The position numbers were made by a program, and so were the translations under genes. A stretch of 64,000 bases of DNA from Phycisphaerae bacterium (GTDB lineage: Bacteria > Planctomycetota > Phycisphaerae > UBA1845 > Fen-1342): the NCBI GenBank assembly GCA_022072445.1, contig JAJVHV010000004.1:1-64000 (forward strand). Reading direction: 5' to 3'. The notes under the pieces were generated by a model. It did no database searches. It was given only the letters and a program-made list of their open reading frames with translations, and was not told the origin of the DNA. Positions 22,897-31,590 of this stretch are shown in pieces; the stretch's first letter is position 1, and each line of letters opens with the position of its first letter.

Positions 22897-25221
22897 CTAC
22901 AGAATCTCGTTCGCCGCCAGCGCCTTGAGCCGCCGCCAGCGCCGATCCACTTCCTCCTGCACTTCAGCCGCGGCCGCGGCGTACTCGGGCGAGGCGAGAT
23001 GGCGGAACGCGCCGCCCATGGCCTTGAACGCCTCCGTTACGGGGACTTTCTTGTTCTGTTTCTCGGGGTCGATCGTCACGTGGGTGATGCCGTGCTCAAT
23101 CTCGTAGAGCGGGTGCATGCACGCATTCACGCACGCTTCAACGGCGGCCGGCCCGACGTGCTCTTCCATGCCCCAGTTCAGCGGGCAGACGGAGAGCGCC
23201 TTGACGAATGCGAAGCCGCCGGCGCGGACGGTGGCCTGCGCTTTGCGCGCCTTGCGGATCATGTCAGCCGCGTGCGACTCTGCGGCGGTGGCGAGATAAG
23301 GCGCGAACGTCCCGCGCAGGATTTCGATGATGTCCTTGTGGTGCGTGCGCTTGCCCGTCTGTTGCTTGCCGACGTGCGCGTTGCTGTTCTTCTGCCCCTT
23401 GAATCCGCTGTAGCAGAGCTGCGCGCCGGTGTTCATGTAGCCCTTGTTGTCGTACTCGAGCACGATGAACGGATCGTTGCGCAGCGCCGCGCCGATCACC
23501 TGGTCCATGCCGATGTCGTCGCCGCCGTCGCCCGTCACGTGAATGACGGTGATTTCCTCGTCCAGCTCGCCGCGGGCCTTGAAGCGTTTGATCATCTCGA
23601 CCACGCCGGTGGCGGTAGAGGTGCCGTTGTGGAACAGGTTGTGGAAGTAGGGCACCTTGTAGCTGGTCAGCGGATAGCCCGTCGTCACGACCATCCCGCA
23701 GCCGGTGTGAAACAGCAGGATAACGTGCCCGTCGATGCCGCGCAGGAAGAGATTGAGCGTGGTGAAGATGCCACAGCCGGGGCAGGCGCTGTGCTTCTCG
23801 AAGCGCGTCGGCATCTTCGAGAGGTCCTTGAGATTCACTTTCGTGCCCATGGCCGCGTTCAGCGAGCACTCCTCGACGGTGAGCGGGACCATGGTCGGCG
23901 CCGGGTTGTAGCTGGTGTCGCCGGGCCAGGCGCCGTGATACCACTTGGTGGGTGCGAAGAGCAGCTCTTCGACGTCCTTAAGGACGGTTGCGTCGCCCCC
24001 GTTGCCGCGCGCCGCCGCCGCGGCTGACGCGACGCCCTCGAGACGGTACATCTCCAGCGCGTCGTCGCAGGTGAAGTTCAGTCCGCCGACGCCGTAGGTG
24101 CGCTGGATGATCTCGGCCAGGTTTCCCTGCCGCTGAAGCGACGCGCCGATTTCGTTCGCCAGATAGTTGCTGGCGCCGTACTGGCTGGCCCGCTCGGCGA
24201 CGACGATGCAGCGCGCCCGTTCCAGCGCGTCGACCACCTCGCGCTCCGGCCAGGGCCGCAACACGGTCGGAATCAGCAGGCCGACGTTCTCGCCGTTGCG
24301 ATCCAGTTGATCGACGGCGTCGCGCGCCGCTTCGCCGGCGGTATTCAGCGCCACCAGCACCTTGTTCGCGTCGCGCTTGCCGTAATACTCGAGAAAGTCG
24401 TAGCGCCGCCCGCTCATTTCGGCGAACTCGGCGAAGATCTTCGGAATCAGCTCGTAGGCTTTCTGGAACTTGAGGTCCATCTGCACTTTGCAGTTGATCA
24501 AGTCGTCATTCATGTACGGCCCGAACGTCCGCGGATGCTGCACGTCCAACAGGCTGAAGCGCCCGTTCTCGCCCTTCAGCGTGGCCTTGAACGGAGCCGG
24601 CCCAACGAACCGCCGCACGTCGTCGCGGCTCTTGAACACGTTGATGCGGCGGTTAGCGTGCGAGGTGTGAAAGCCGTCGTAGGCGACGATGGCCGGCAGA
24701 TTCACCGCCTCCGCGACGCGGATGGCGATGATGTTCATGTCGTAGCAGGCCTGCACGGTGGGCGCCATGAAGACGAGCCAGCCCCAGCCGAGCGTGGCGT
24801 ACAGGTCGGTGTGGCCGTTCTTGATGTTCAGCGGCGCGGACACGTCGCGCGTCGAGAGATTCAGCACCATCGGCAGGCCGAGGCCGGAGATGGCGGGCAT
24901 CTGCTCGGCCTTGAGCAGCAGGCCGTTCGCGCTGGTGACGTCCACCGCCCGCCCGCCCGCGACCGCCACCCCGGCGCAGATCGACAGCGCTGCCAGTTCG
25001 CTCGTCCCGACGATAAACGCGATATCGGTCTCGCCGTCGGCGTACGCCTTCGACACCGCCTCGCCCGCGTCGGACGACGGCGTGATGGGGTAATAACCCT
25101 CGGCGTCGTAACCAATGTCGATAATCGCCCGCGCGACGGCGTCATTGCCGGCGCCGATCCAGGGGATCTGCTCGGCCACTATTCGCGGACTGGTTTCCGG
25201 TCGGCTGATCAACGCAGTCAT
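22897..25221 (-). CDS. 2-oxoacid:ferredoxin oxidoreductase, fused alpha and beta subunits
   Basis: 774 residues from the ATG at 25221, preceded by GGAGG at proper spacing; a TTG two codons upstream is too close to that site. Residues about 20-390 match the alpha (PorA-type) subunit: GYDAEGYYPITPSSD, the TSANGLLLKAEQMP segment and RPWPEREV. Residues about 440-774 match the TPP-binding beta (PorB-type) subunit: Cys480-Pro-Gly-Cys483, GYPLTSYKVPYFHNLF, Gly564-Asp-Gly-Gly567 and NKGYMNTG. It should decarboxylate a 2-oxoacid (pyruvate is the likeliest) to an acyl-CoA, reducing ferredoxin. No gamma or delta subunit gene with [4Fe-4S] ferredoxin motifs is adjacent. Substrate specificity cannot be read here. 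Confidence 0.88.
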   Translation of the reverse strand: MTALISRPETSPRIVAEQIPWIGAGNDAVARAIIDIGYDAEGYYPITPSSDAGEAVSKAYADGETDIAFIVGTSELAALSICAGVAVAGGRAVDVTSANGLLLKAEQMPAISGLGLPMVLNLSTRDVSAPLNIKNGHTDLYATLGWGWLVFMAPTVQACYDMNIIAIRVAEAVNLPAIVAYDGFHTSHANRRINVFKSRDDVRRFVGPAPFKATLKGENGRFSLLDVQHPRTFGPYMNDDLINCKVQMDLKFQKAYELIPKIFAEFAEMSGRRYDFLEYYGKRDANKVLVALNTAGEAARDAVDQLDRNGENVGLLIPTVLRPWPEREVVDALERARCIVVAERASQYGASNYLANEIGASLQRQGNLAEIIQRTYGVGGLNFTCDDALEMYRLEGVASAAAAARGNGGDATVLKDVEELLFAPTKWYHGAWPGDTSYNPAPTMVPLTVEECSLNAAMGTKVNLKDLSKMPTRFEKHSACPGCGIFTTLNLFLRGIDGHVILLFHTGCGMVVTTGYPLTSYKVPYFHNLFHNGTSTATGVVEMIKRFKARGELDEEITVIHVTGDGGDDIGMDQVIGAALRNDPFIVLEYDNKGYMNTGAQLCYSGFKGQKNSNAHVGKQQTGKRTHHKDIIEILRGTFAPYLATAAESHAADMIRKARKAQATVRAGGFAFVKALSVCPLNWGMEEHVGPAAVEACVNACMHPLYEIEHGITHVTIDPEKQNKKVPVTEAFKAMGGAFRHLASPEYAAAAAEVQEEVDRRWRRLKALAANEIL

Positions 25222-25396
25222 GAACAACGCCTCCCTTCGAGGGTCAATAACGGGAGACGTATCCGCAATTCACGCGCCAGCAACGACCCAACATCCGAGA
25301 AACCTGAGTCCCCCTATGCCGCCCCGCCACACCACTCCTGCGCGATCCGGCGCCGGGGTGCGCGATCCCGCGCAGCTCCACGCGCGGGTCCGCCAG

Positions 25397-26422
25397 CTAG
25401 CGCGCCGTCGCGTACCGCCGCCGGATATTCGGTAGCAGGTACTCGTCGAACGTCCGCGCGGCGTCGAAGGCCGGTAACCAGCCCCAATCGCGCCGCGCGG
25501 CGCTGTCGTCCACGTCCTCGGGCCACGTGTCGATAATCGTCGCCCGCGCGTGGTCGCGCTCGAACGTGATCTCGGCCGAGGGAAACGCCTTCAGGGCGCG
25601 CTGCCGAACCTCCCCGGCCGACGGGCTGAAGGCTCCCACGTTGTAGACGCGGCGCGACAGCCGCTCGGCCGGCGCCGCCGCCAGCCGGCGCAGCGCCTCG
25701 ATCGCATCCGGCATGGCCATGAACGGAATCCGCGCGTCCTGCGACACGAAGCAGACGTAGGGCTTGCCCTGCGCCGCGGCGTGGATCATCTCCGGTGCGA
25801 AGTCGCTCGTGCCGCCGGAGGGCAACGTGAACGCGCTGATCAGCCCCGGAAAGCGGATGGCCCGAAAATCGACCCCGCTCGGGCTGCGTTCAGCCGCGAG
25901 CTGCCGATAGTGCATCGCGAAATATCGGCCGAGATGCTCGCAGTAGAGCTTGTTGCAGCCGTACATCGTGGTGGGAAAGTTCCACTGACCCTCGGCGACC
26001 CGGCCAGCCTCGATCTTAGTGGGCAGGTCGGGCAGACCGTAGACGGCAATGGAGCTGGGAAAAAGGAACTTCACCACGTGGCCGTGCCAGCGGGCCTGCT
26101 CGTGGGCGAGCTGGAGCAGGTTAAGCGTGCCGTTGACGTTGACGCTATGGGCCGCGTCGGGCGTGTATTCGGAACGCGTGCTGAGCAATGCCGCAAGATG
26201 GTAGATGGCGTGAATCTCGAACTCGCTCACCAAGCGCTTGAGCAGATTCTGGTCGAGAATGTCTCCGACCAGTGCCGCGCTGCAGGCCGGCCGAAGCCGC
26301 TCGTCGAGCGGTGACAGATCAAGGGCGACGACCGCGGTATCGGGCTGGTTGCCGAGTTCCGCGATCAGGCCGTGTCCGATCTCGCCGTTGGCACCGGTGA
26401 TGAGCGTGACGGGTTTGCGCAC
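25397..26422 (-). CDS. NAD(P)-dependent SDR-family epimerase/dehydrogenase
   Basis: 341 residues, an extended short-chain dehydrogenase/reductase. The Rossmann motif is GANGEIGHG (residues 10-18), the IYHLAALLS strand follows, and the catalytic pair is Tyr-x3-Lys in MYGCNKLY with a preceding Ser-Ser (FLFPSSIAVYG). The overall shape and the C-terminal LLPNIRRRY segment resemble the SDR-type L-threonine 3-dehydrogenase group, but the substrate is unproven. The gene stands alone between the oxidoreductase and a DUF6265-like gene, all on the minus strand. Confidence 0.85.
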   Translation of the reverse strand: MRKPVTLITGANGEIGHGLIAELGNQPDTAVVALDLSPLDERLRPACSAALVGDILDQNLLKRLVSEFEIHAIYHLAALLSTRSEYTPDAAHSVNVNGTLNLLQLAHEQARWHGHVVKFLFPSSIAVYGLPDLPTKIEAGRVAEGQWNFPTTMYGCNKLYCEHLGRYFAMHYRQLAAERSPSGVDFRAIRFPGLISAFTLPSGGTSDFAPEMIHAAAQGKPYVCFVSQDARIPFMAMPDAIEALRRLAAAPAERLSRRVYNVGAFSPSAGEVRQRALKAFPSAEITFERDHARATIIDTWPEDVDDSAARRDWGWLPAFDAARTFDEYLLPNIRRRYATAR

Positions 26423-26499
26423 GTTTCGGAGTCCTTGCCGCGCTGCGTTTCGGCCAGATTAGCGGAATCGTCCGGGCGATGCGAATGCGGCGGGCGAGC

Positions 26500-26967
26500 T
26501 CAGGGCGTGGCACGCCGATAGGCGAACTCCAGCGCGGGCATGCCGCCTTCGACCCGCGCATGTAGCTCGGTCTCGCCGCGGCGCTGGTAGGTGATCTTCT
26601 GCGGCGCGTCGTGCTCGGGGTTCTCGAACACCGCCTCTCGCGCGGCCGTCAGCCGCGTCAGACGGAAACGTGTCGGTGCTCGGCCCCCAGGCTGCGCGAC
26701 GTAGTGCAGGCGCCCGTCGATCGACTCGATCCGCAGGAACTCGAATTCGACGGTCTTGTCGCCGCGAATCGTGCGGCTAAAGCCGAAGAGCGTTCCTCCG
26801 GCCGGCTGCGACCAGAACTCCTCGACCGTGGCGCCGCCGCGCGTCATGGACCAGGCGCCTGACATCCACGCCAGGTCGGCGGCGGCCGCGGATTCGACGG
26901 CCGGTGCAGAGTCCTGGCCAGCGGCGGCGGCGACGAGCATTGCCAGGACAGATTGAAGCGGGATCAT
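26500..26967 (-). CDS. DUF6265-like secreted protein
   Basis: 155 residues from the ATG at 26967; the longer frame upstream is built from tandem repeats and is rejected. A short signal peptide (MIPLQSVLAMLVAAAAG) precedes one compact beta-rich domain: LAWMSGAWSMTRGGATVEEF, AGGTLFGFSRTI, then FENPEHDAPQKITYQRRG. The pattern W-x-x-G-x-W ... P-x-G-G-x-x-x-G ... F-x-N-x-x-H-D-x-P fits the DUF6265 family of unknown function, which has a lipocalin-like look. Nothing else is known from the context. Confidence 0.75.
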   Translation of the reverse strand: MIPLQSVLAMLVAAAAGQDSAPAVESAAAADLAWMSGAWSMTRGGATVEEFWSQPAGGTLFGFSRTIRGDKTVEFEFLRIESIDGRLHYVAQPGGRAPTRFRLTRLTAAREAVFENPEHDAPQKITYQRRGETELHARVEGGMPALEFAYRRATP

Positions 26968-27029
26968 GGGTTCGGCTCCAGGGGCTCGCGTTCGATGGTC
27001 GCATGCAAGCGGGCGACCGCGGCACAGCA

Positions 27030-27142
27030 GCCACGCGCTCCGCGGGCGCGGAGGCCACGCGCTACGCGGGCACGGAAGCCACGCGCTACGCGGGCACGGA
27101 AGCCACGCGCTACGCGGGCACGGAGGCCACGCGCTACGGGCG
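27030..27142. repeat. 24-bp tandem repeat, about 4.7 units
   Basis: Unit gccacgcgctacgcgggcac plus four bases (ggaa or ggag) occurs in two perfect copies, flanked by near copies on both sides. The unit length is a multiple of three and reads without stops in the minus strand as Pro-Arg-Ser-Ala-Trp-Leu-Pro-Cys. It lies between two minus-strand genes and reaches into the 3' end of the PEP-CTERM gene. No spacers are present. Confidence 0.85.
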
Positions 27143-27949
27143 GCGCGCCTTGCGGCGCAGCGCTGCCAGCGCGAGTGCCGCCAAGGCCAGCGAGGACGGC
27201 TCCGGCAATCCAACCTGCATCACGAAATCGGAGTGCTGCGAATCAAAGTCGTAGATGCCGGGCGCATACGCCGGATCGACGTCGCCATCCCACGCAAACA
27301 GGTCGTCACTGCTGCCCACGTCGTCGCTGCCCGGGCGGATGATCGGGTTATCGGTGATCAGCAGTCCCGCCTCCGGATTGCTCAGATCGACGGACATCCA
27401 GAGGTCGGGCGGCGAGAGCACCGGTGCTGCCAGATCGATGTGCACCAGAAACGCACCGGCCGTCAGGTTCGGAGCGACAATCGACGCGAAACTGGCGCCG
27501 CCGCCGCCGGCAAAGCCCGGCGCGATGGAATCGTCGCCGTCGTTGGCCCAGAAGCGGACGATCGCGTGGGTCGCGCCGCCCGGCAGAAAGTAACCGAAAC
27601 TCAGATCGGTGATTGCGAACGGGCCGGGCAGGCCGGTGTGGATGTCGTCGCCGACCTGGTGCGTCGCGGCGCGCGGCGCGAGGTCCGGAAAGTACGTGCC
27701 CGCCGTCGCCGTGTCGGAATAGGCCAGCGGCGAGTGCGCCGTGCTGCCGTCCGCCGGCACCAGCGAACCGTCGGGCTGCTGCACGAAGTAGAGCTGCTGG
27801 CGGACGACGTCGGGCGGGACGGCCTGTGTGATCAGCTCGCCATGTGCCGCCGGCGCGCTGACAAGCGCCACCAGCACCAGGCCGGCGGCGCATTGCCCGA
27901 TTCGGGTGCCGTTGAAAGCATCGGCCGCGCAATTGCGGGATCGTTCCAT
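27134..27949 (-). CDS. PEP-CTERM sorting-domain protein
   Basis: 271 residues. The signal peptide (CAAGLVLVALVSAPAAHG) starts after a 20-residue polar extension. The mature part is a beta-rich domain of about 200 residues with Asp/Gly-rich loops (FWANDGDDSIAP, FAWDGDVDP) and no recognisable enzyme motif. The tail is GLPEPSSLALAALALAALRR, a PEP motif, hydrophobic helix and basic end, the exosortase sorting signal. Such proteins are exported and often linked to extracellular polysaccharide in Gram-negative bacteria. The 24-bp tandem repeat overlaps its last few bases. Confidence 0.8.
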   Translation of the reverse strand: MERSRNCAADAFNGTRIGQCAAGLVLVALVSAPAAHGELITQAVPPDVVRQQLYFVQQPDGSLVPADGSTAHSPLAYSDTATAGTYFPDLAPRAATHQVGDDIHTGLPGPFAITDLSFGYFLPGGATHAIVRFWANDGDDSIAPGFAGGGGASFASIVAPNLTAGAFLVHIDLAAPVLSPPDLWMSVDLSNPEAGLLITDNPIIRPGSDDVGSSDDLFAWDGDVDPAYAPGIYDFDSQHSDFVMQVGLPEPSSLALAALALAALRRKARRP

Positions 27950-27998
27950 CGCTTCCTTCCCTCAAGACAAACGTGGGTCGTGCCGCACAGCGCGCCGG

Positions 27999-28889
27999 CT
28001 AGCGCTGCACGCCGCGCAGACCCGGCCCGATCAATACCTCGTTCATACTGCCGCTGCGGAAGCCCATCAGATCGAGCGTGACGTATCGGTAACCCAGGGC
28101 ACGAAGCCGCTGTGCGACCGCGTCGCGCAGTTGGGCGTCGGCGAAACGGGCCAGCTCGGCGGCGGGCACCTCGATTCTTGCCAGATCGTCGTGGTGCCGG
28201 ACGCGCAGCTCGCGGAAGCCCAGCTCGCGCAGGAATGCCTCGGCCGCGTCGATCCGACGTAGCTTTTCCTCCGTGATCGCCTCGCCATACTGCACGCGCG
28301 ACGACAGACACGGCGAGGCCGGCTTGTCGGCGACGGACAGACCGAGCCGAGCCGCGAGGCGCCGGACCCCCGCCTTGCCGACGCCCGCGTCGGCCAGCGG
28401 CGCCAACACGCCCCGCTCCGCCGCGGCGGTCAATCCCGGACGATAGTCGCCCAGGTCGTCGGCGTTCACGCCGTTGAGGACGGCGCGGAATCTGCGACGT
28501 GCGGCCAGATCGGCGAGCTGCGCGTAGAGTTCGGTCTTGCAGAAATAGCAGCGGTTCGCCGGATTCGCCAGGTAGTTCGGATCGTCGAACTCGCGCGTTT
28601 CGACGAATTCATGGTCGGCGCCAAGCTCGGCGGCCAGTCCGGCGGCCGCGGCAAGCTCATCTGCTGGAACGCTCGGGCTGCGGGCGGTGACCGCCAGTAC
28701 GTTGGATCGCCCCAGTGCCAGAACGGCCAGGCGCAGCACCACCGCACTATCGACCCCACCGGAGAACGCGACGATTGCCCGACCGACGCGTCGAATGCCG
28801 GCAAGCAGCGCGTCGAGCCGGGCGGCAGAAGAGTCGTCAGCGGTGGCCGAGTCCGGCGATTCGCAATCGGCAGCGCGCGGCGCGATCAA
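27999..28889 (-). CDS. larE: ATP-dependent sacrificial sulfur transferase LarE
   Basis: 296 residues from a TTG at 28889 that overlaps the previous stop (TTGA), suggesting translational coupling. The PP-loop ATPase motif is Ser43-Gly-Gly-Val-Asp-Ser48. The family motif NRCYFCKTELY (residues 112-122) and the sacrificial-cysteine segment SPCLSSRVQYGE with Cys194 are present. In lactobacilli LarE gives up its own Cys sulfur to make the nickel-pincer nucleotide cofactor of lactate racemase. LarA, LarB and LarC are not in the window, so the cofactor's user here is unknown. The short preceding gene encodes a zinc-ribbon protein. Confidence 0.9.
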   Translation of the reverse strand: MIAPRAADCESPDSATADDSSAARLDALLAGIRRVGRAIVAFSGGVDSAVVLRLAVLALGRSNVLAVTARSPSVPADELAAAAGLAAELGADHEFVETREFDDPNYLANPANRCYFCKTELYAQLADLAARRRFRAVLNGVNADDLGDYRPGLTAAAERGVLAPLADAGVGKAGVRRLAARLGLSVADKPASPCLSSRVQYGEAITEEKLRRIDAAEAFLRELGFRELRVRHHDDLARIEVPAAELARFADAQLRDAVAQRLRALGYRYVTLDLMGFRSGSMNEVLIGPGLRGVQR

Positions 28890-29398
28890 TAGAACACCGT
28901 CACGATCAGGTTCGGGTCGGCATGTTTGCCCTCAAACACGCCCACGCTGCTGGTGGCGAACTTGATCGCCACGTCATCGTGCGCATCGACCCATTCGTTG
29001 AGCTGCTGATTCATCATACTGATCGAGGCGTCGTTCAGCTTGCAATGAAACGTGCGGCAGCGCGTCGCCATCGCCGGATCGGCCAGCGTCGGCCGGCGGA
29101 ACTGGTACGCGCTCTCCACCGAGCGGCCGATCGGCGCGCCGCCAAACGCTCGGATCGGACGGGGTGCCGGGGCGGCGGCGGGCTGGTCGGCCGCGGCCAG
29201 TGCAATGGCGCTGGCGAGCGGCTCTGCTGCGATCGCCGCCGGTGCGAAAGCCGCGTCGGCCAAGTGCTTTTTTTCCTGTAAACAGTGTGGGCACAATAAC
29301 TTACCCATCCAGGTGCCAGCGGTGTGCTTGTCCAGGTGTTCCGGATAAATCGTCGCGCCGCACTCCTGGCAAGAACGGGTTTCGTCGGCGGCGGCCAT
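28886..29398 (-). CDS. Zinc-ribbon protein of unknown function
   Basis: 170 residues with an AGGAG ribosome site. Cys10-x2-Cys13 and Cys36-x2-Cys39 form a zinc ribbon (SCQECG and LLCPHC). An Ala/Pro linker of about 60 residues follows, then a C-terminal segment with CRTFHCKLND (a third pair-like Cys-x4-Cys) and SVGVFEGKHADPNLIVTVFY. I recognise no family. The stop overlaps the larE start by four bases, so the two proteins may work together, but nothing in the sequence states how. Confidence 0.75.
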   Translation of the reverse strand: MAAADETRSCQECGATIYPEHLDKHTAGTWMGKLLCPHCLQEKKHLADAAFAPAAIAAEPLASAIALAAADQPAAAPAPRPIRAFGGAPIGRSVESAYQFRRPTLADPAMATRCRTFHCKLNDASISMMNQQLNEWVDAHDDVAIKFATSSVGVFEGKHADPNLIVTVFY

Positions 29399-29562
29399 GC
29401 GGGGCTCCTGTCAAGTCGCAGTTCGTTCAGCCCGATATGCTCATTGGGAGTATACCCCACCGCCGAGCCGCGCGAAAACGGCGGCGCTTGATTTCCCGCC
29501 TGGGACAATCGTAGATTTGGCCGGCGGGTCGCGGTGCGCAGCTCAGAAATTCAGGTGGCCGG

Positions 29563-30000
29563 ATGAAAACAACCATGGTGCATTGCCGGGGCGCGTGGCT
29601 GCTGTTGCTGGGGATCGTCGCTACTCCGGGCTGTGTCAATGTCGGCGGACTTCTCGACGGTGCAACCGACGACACCGGCCCGACCGCCAGCGAAATCGAA
29701 GCCAACCTGACCAATACCAGGCCCGTGGCCGTCGCCGGCGACGATCAGATTGCCGACACCGGAGAACTGGTCGTCCTCAACGCCGCGGCTTCCAGTGACG
29801 CCGACGGTGACAACCTGATGTTCGTCTGGGCGCAGACCGACGGCGACGTGGACGTGCAGCTCCGCAATCCGTTCGGCTCGGTGACGACGTTTGAGGCGCC
29901 CGAAGAACTGACCGCGGCGGTGACGCTGACGTTCACCGTCACGGTGATCGATGGCGCCGCGGCCAGCGCCGACCAGGTGGTCGTCACGATCAACCCGTAG
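29563..30000 (+). CDS. Lipoprotein with PKD-like domain
   Basis: 145 residues. The signal peptide ends in a lipobox ATPGC (Cys at about residue 24), so the protein is probably lipid-anchored. The rest is one Ig-like/PKD-like domain (RPVAVAGDDQ, ASSDADGDNLMFVWAQ, LTFTVTVIDGAAASADQVVV), a common adhesion or spacer fold. There is no catalytic site. It is divergent from the zinc-ribbon gene. Confidence 0.8.
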   Translation: MKTTMVHCRGAWLLLLGIVATPGCVNVGGLLDGATDDTGPTASEIEANLTNTRPVAVAGDDQIADTGELVVLNAAASSDADGDNLMFVWAQTDGDVDVQLRNPFGSVTTFEAPEELTAAVTLTFTVTVIDGAAASADQVVVTINP

Positions 30001-30072
30001 CAGCGCGAATTCGGCTCACGTGAGCTGCGCCGGCAGCGCTCGATCCCGCGATTGCACGCTAATATCCGCTGC

Positions 30073-31590
30073 ATGAGCGACGAATTGGCGCCGGCGCGCA
30101 CCTCGGGCGTATTGCTCCATCTGACATCCCTGCCGGGCGCGTGGGGCGGCGACGCCGGGCCGCAGGCGCACGCATTGGCGGCGCGGCTGGCGCGGGCGGG
30201 GCAATCGTGGTGGCAGATGCTGCCGATTTCGCCGCCGGGACCGGGCATGTCGCCGTACGCGTCGTCGTCGTCGTTTGCGGGCAGCCCGTGGCTGGTGAGC
30301 CTGGAGCTGCTGCGGCGCGAGGGCTGGCTGTCGCGCGATGAAGTGCCGGTGGAGGCGGCGCGTGGCTGGCGAATCGAGTTCAAGGCTGCGCAGCAGGCGC
30401 GGCGGGGCGCGCTGCGGCGGGCGTTTGAGCGCTGGCGCACCGCCGGCGGACAGGAGAGCGAAGCGTTCGGCGCGTTCTGCCGGCGGCACAGCGAGTGGCT
30501 CGACGATTTCGCGCTGTTCAGCGTGCTGCGCGCCGCACACGGCGGACGGCCGTGGAACACGTGGGACGCGCCGCTGCGGCGGCGCCGAGCCGCGGCGCTG
30601 CGGGCGGTGGTGCGGACGCGGGATGCGGCGCTGAGCTTCGTACGATTCGTTCAGTTCGTGTTTGACCAGCAGTGGACGGCGTTGCGCGCGCACTGCCGGC
30701 GACTGGGAGTCGGGCTGATCGGCGACGTGCCGATCTTCGTCGCACACGACAGCGCCGACGTGTGGGCCAACCCGTCGCTGTTTCGGCTGGATCGCGGCGG
30801 GCGGCCGAGCGTGGTCTCGGGGTGCCCGCCCGACAGCTTCAATCCGGACGGCCAGCATTGGGGACACCCGCACTATGCGTGGGGCGCGCACGAGCGCAGC
30901 GGATTCGAGTGGTGGGTGCGGCGCGTGCGGGCGGTGATGGAGCGCTTTGACCTGGTGCGGATCGACCACTTCATCGGTCTGCACCGTACGTGGCAGGTGC
31001 CGGGGCGGGCGAAGACGGCGCGGCGCGGGCGCTGGGGGCCGTCGCCGGGCGCAGCGTTGCTGAGCGCGCTGCGGCGCGGGCTGGGCGGGCTGCCGTTTAT
31101 CGCGGAGGACCTTGGGCTGCTGACGCGCGAGGCGGCGGCGCTGCGCGATCGATTCGGGCTGCCGGGCATGCGCGTGCTGCAATTCGGATTCGATGGCAGC
31201 GACGCAGGCCGCTATCACCTGCCGGAGCGCTTCTCGCCGCGCTGCGTGGCCTACACCGGCACGCATGACAATCCGACCACGGTCGGCTGGTGGCACGAGC
31301 TGCGGCGCGGCGGCGACGTCGAGCGGCGACGGTTTGTGCTGCGCTACCTGGGTGTGGGCGGCAAGGAGCTGCATTGGGGCATGATCCGCGCGCTCTGCGC
31401 GTCGTGTGCCGGGATGGTGATCCTGCCGATGCAGGATATGCTCGGTCTCGACGATCGGCACCGCATGAACACGCCGGGAAAGGCGCGCGGCAACTGGGCC
31501 TGGCAGATGTCAGCCGCTGCGCGGCTGCAGCCGGCACTGGACCGGCTGGGACGGATGACGGCGGACTATGGGCGGCTCGGGCGCGGTTGA
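30073..31590 (+). CDS. malQ: 4-alpha-glucanotransferase (amylomaltase)
   Basis: 505 residues from the ATG at 30073; a TTG at 30052 is rejected because a -10-like TAATAT lies between them. This GH77 enzyme transfers alpha-1,4-glucan chains between maltodextrins. Landmarks are GVLLHLTSLPG, the VSGCPPDSFNPDGQHWGHP segment, the nucleophile Asp in RIDHFIG, the acid/base Glu in IAEDLG, and GTHDNPT. The C-terminal MNTPGKARGNWAWQM is typical. Its 3' end overlaps the convergent hisA/I/E gene by 25 bases. No glycogen synthase or phosphorylase lies nearby. Confidence 0.95.
   Translation: MSDELAPARTSGVLLHLTSLPGAWGGDAGPQAHALAARLARAGQSWWQMLPISPPGPGMSPYASSSSFAGSPWLVSLELLRREGWLSRDEVPVEAARGWRIEFKAAQQARRGALRRAFERWRTAGGQESEAFGAFCRRHSEWLDDFALFSVLRAAHGGRPWNTWDAPLRRRRAAALRAVVRTRDAALSFVRFVQFVFDQQWTALRAHCRRLGVGLIGDVPIFVAHDSADVWANPSLFRLDRGGRPSVVSGCPPDSFNPDGQHWGHPHYAWGAHERSGFEWWVRRVRAVMERFDLVRIDHFIGLHRTWQVPGRAKTARRGRWGPSPGAALLSALRRGLGGLPFIAEDLGLLTREAAALRDRFGLPGMRVLQFGFDGSDAGRYHLPERFSPRCVAYTGTHDNPTTVGWWHELRRGGDVERRRFVLRYLGVGGKELHWGMIRALCASCAGMVILPMQDMLGLDDRHRMNTPGKARGNWAWQMSAAARLQPALDRLGRMTADYGRLGRG

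Noticed and set aside
27030-27142. CRISPR-like array at the 24-bp repeat
   Set aside because: No spacers between units; it is a plain tandem repeat.
27143-27213. Extended start for the DUF6265-like protein
   Set aside because: The added residues come from the tandem repeat and the overlapping gene. A clean signal peptide starts at 26967.
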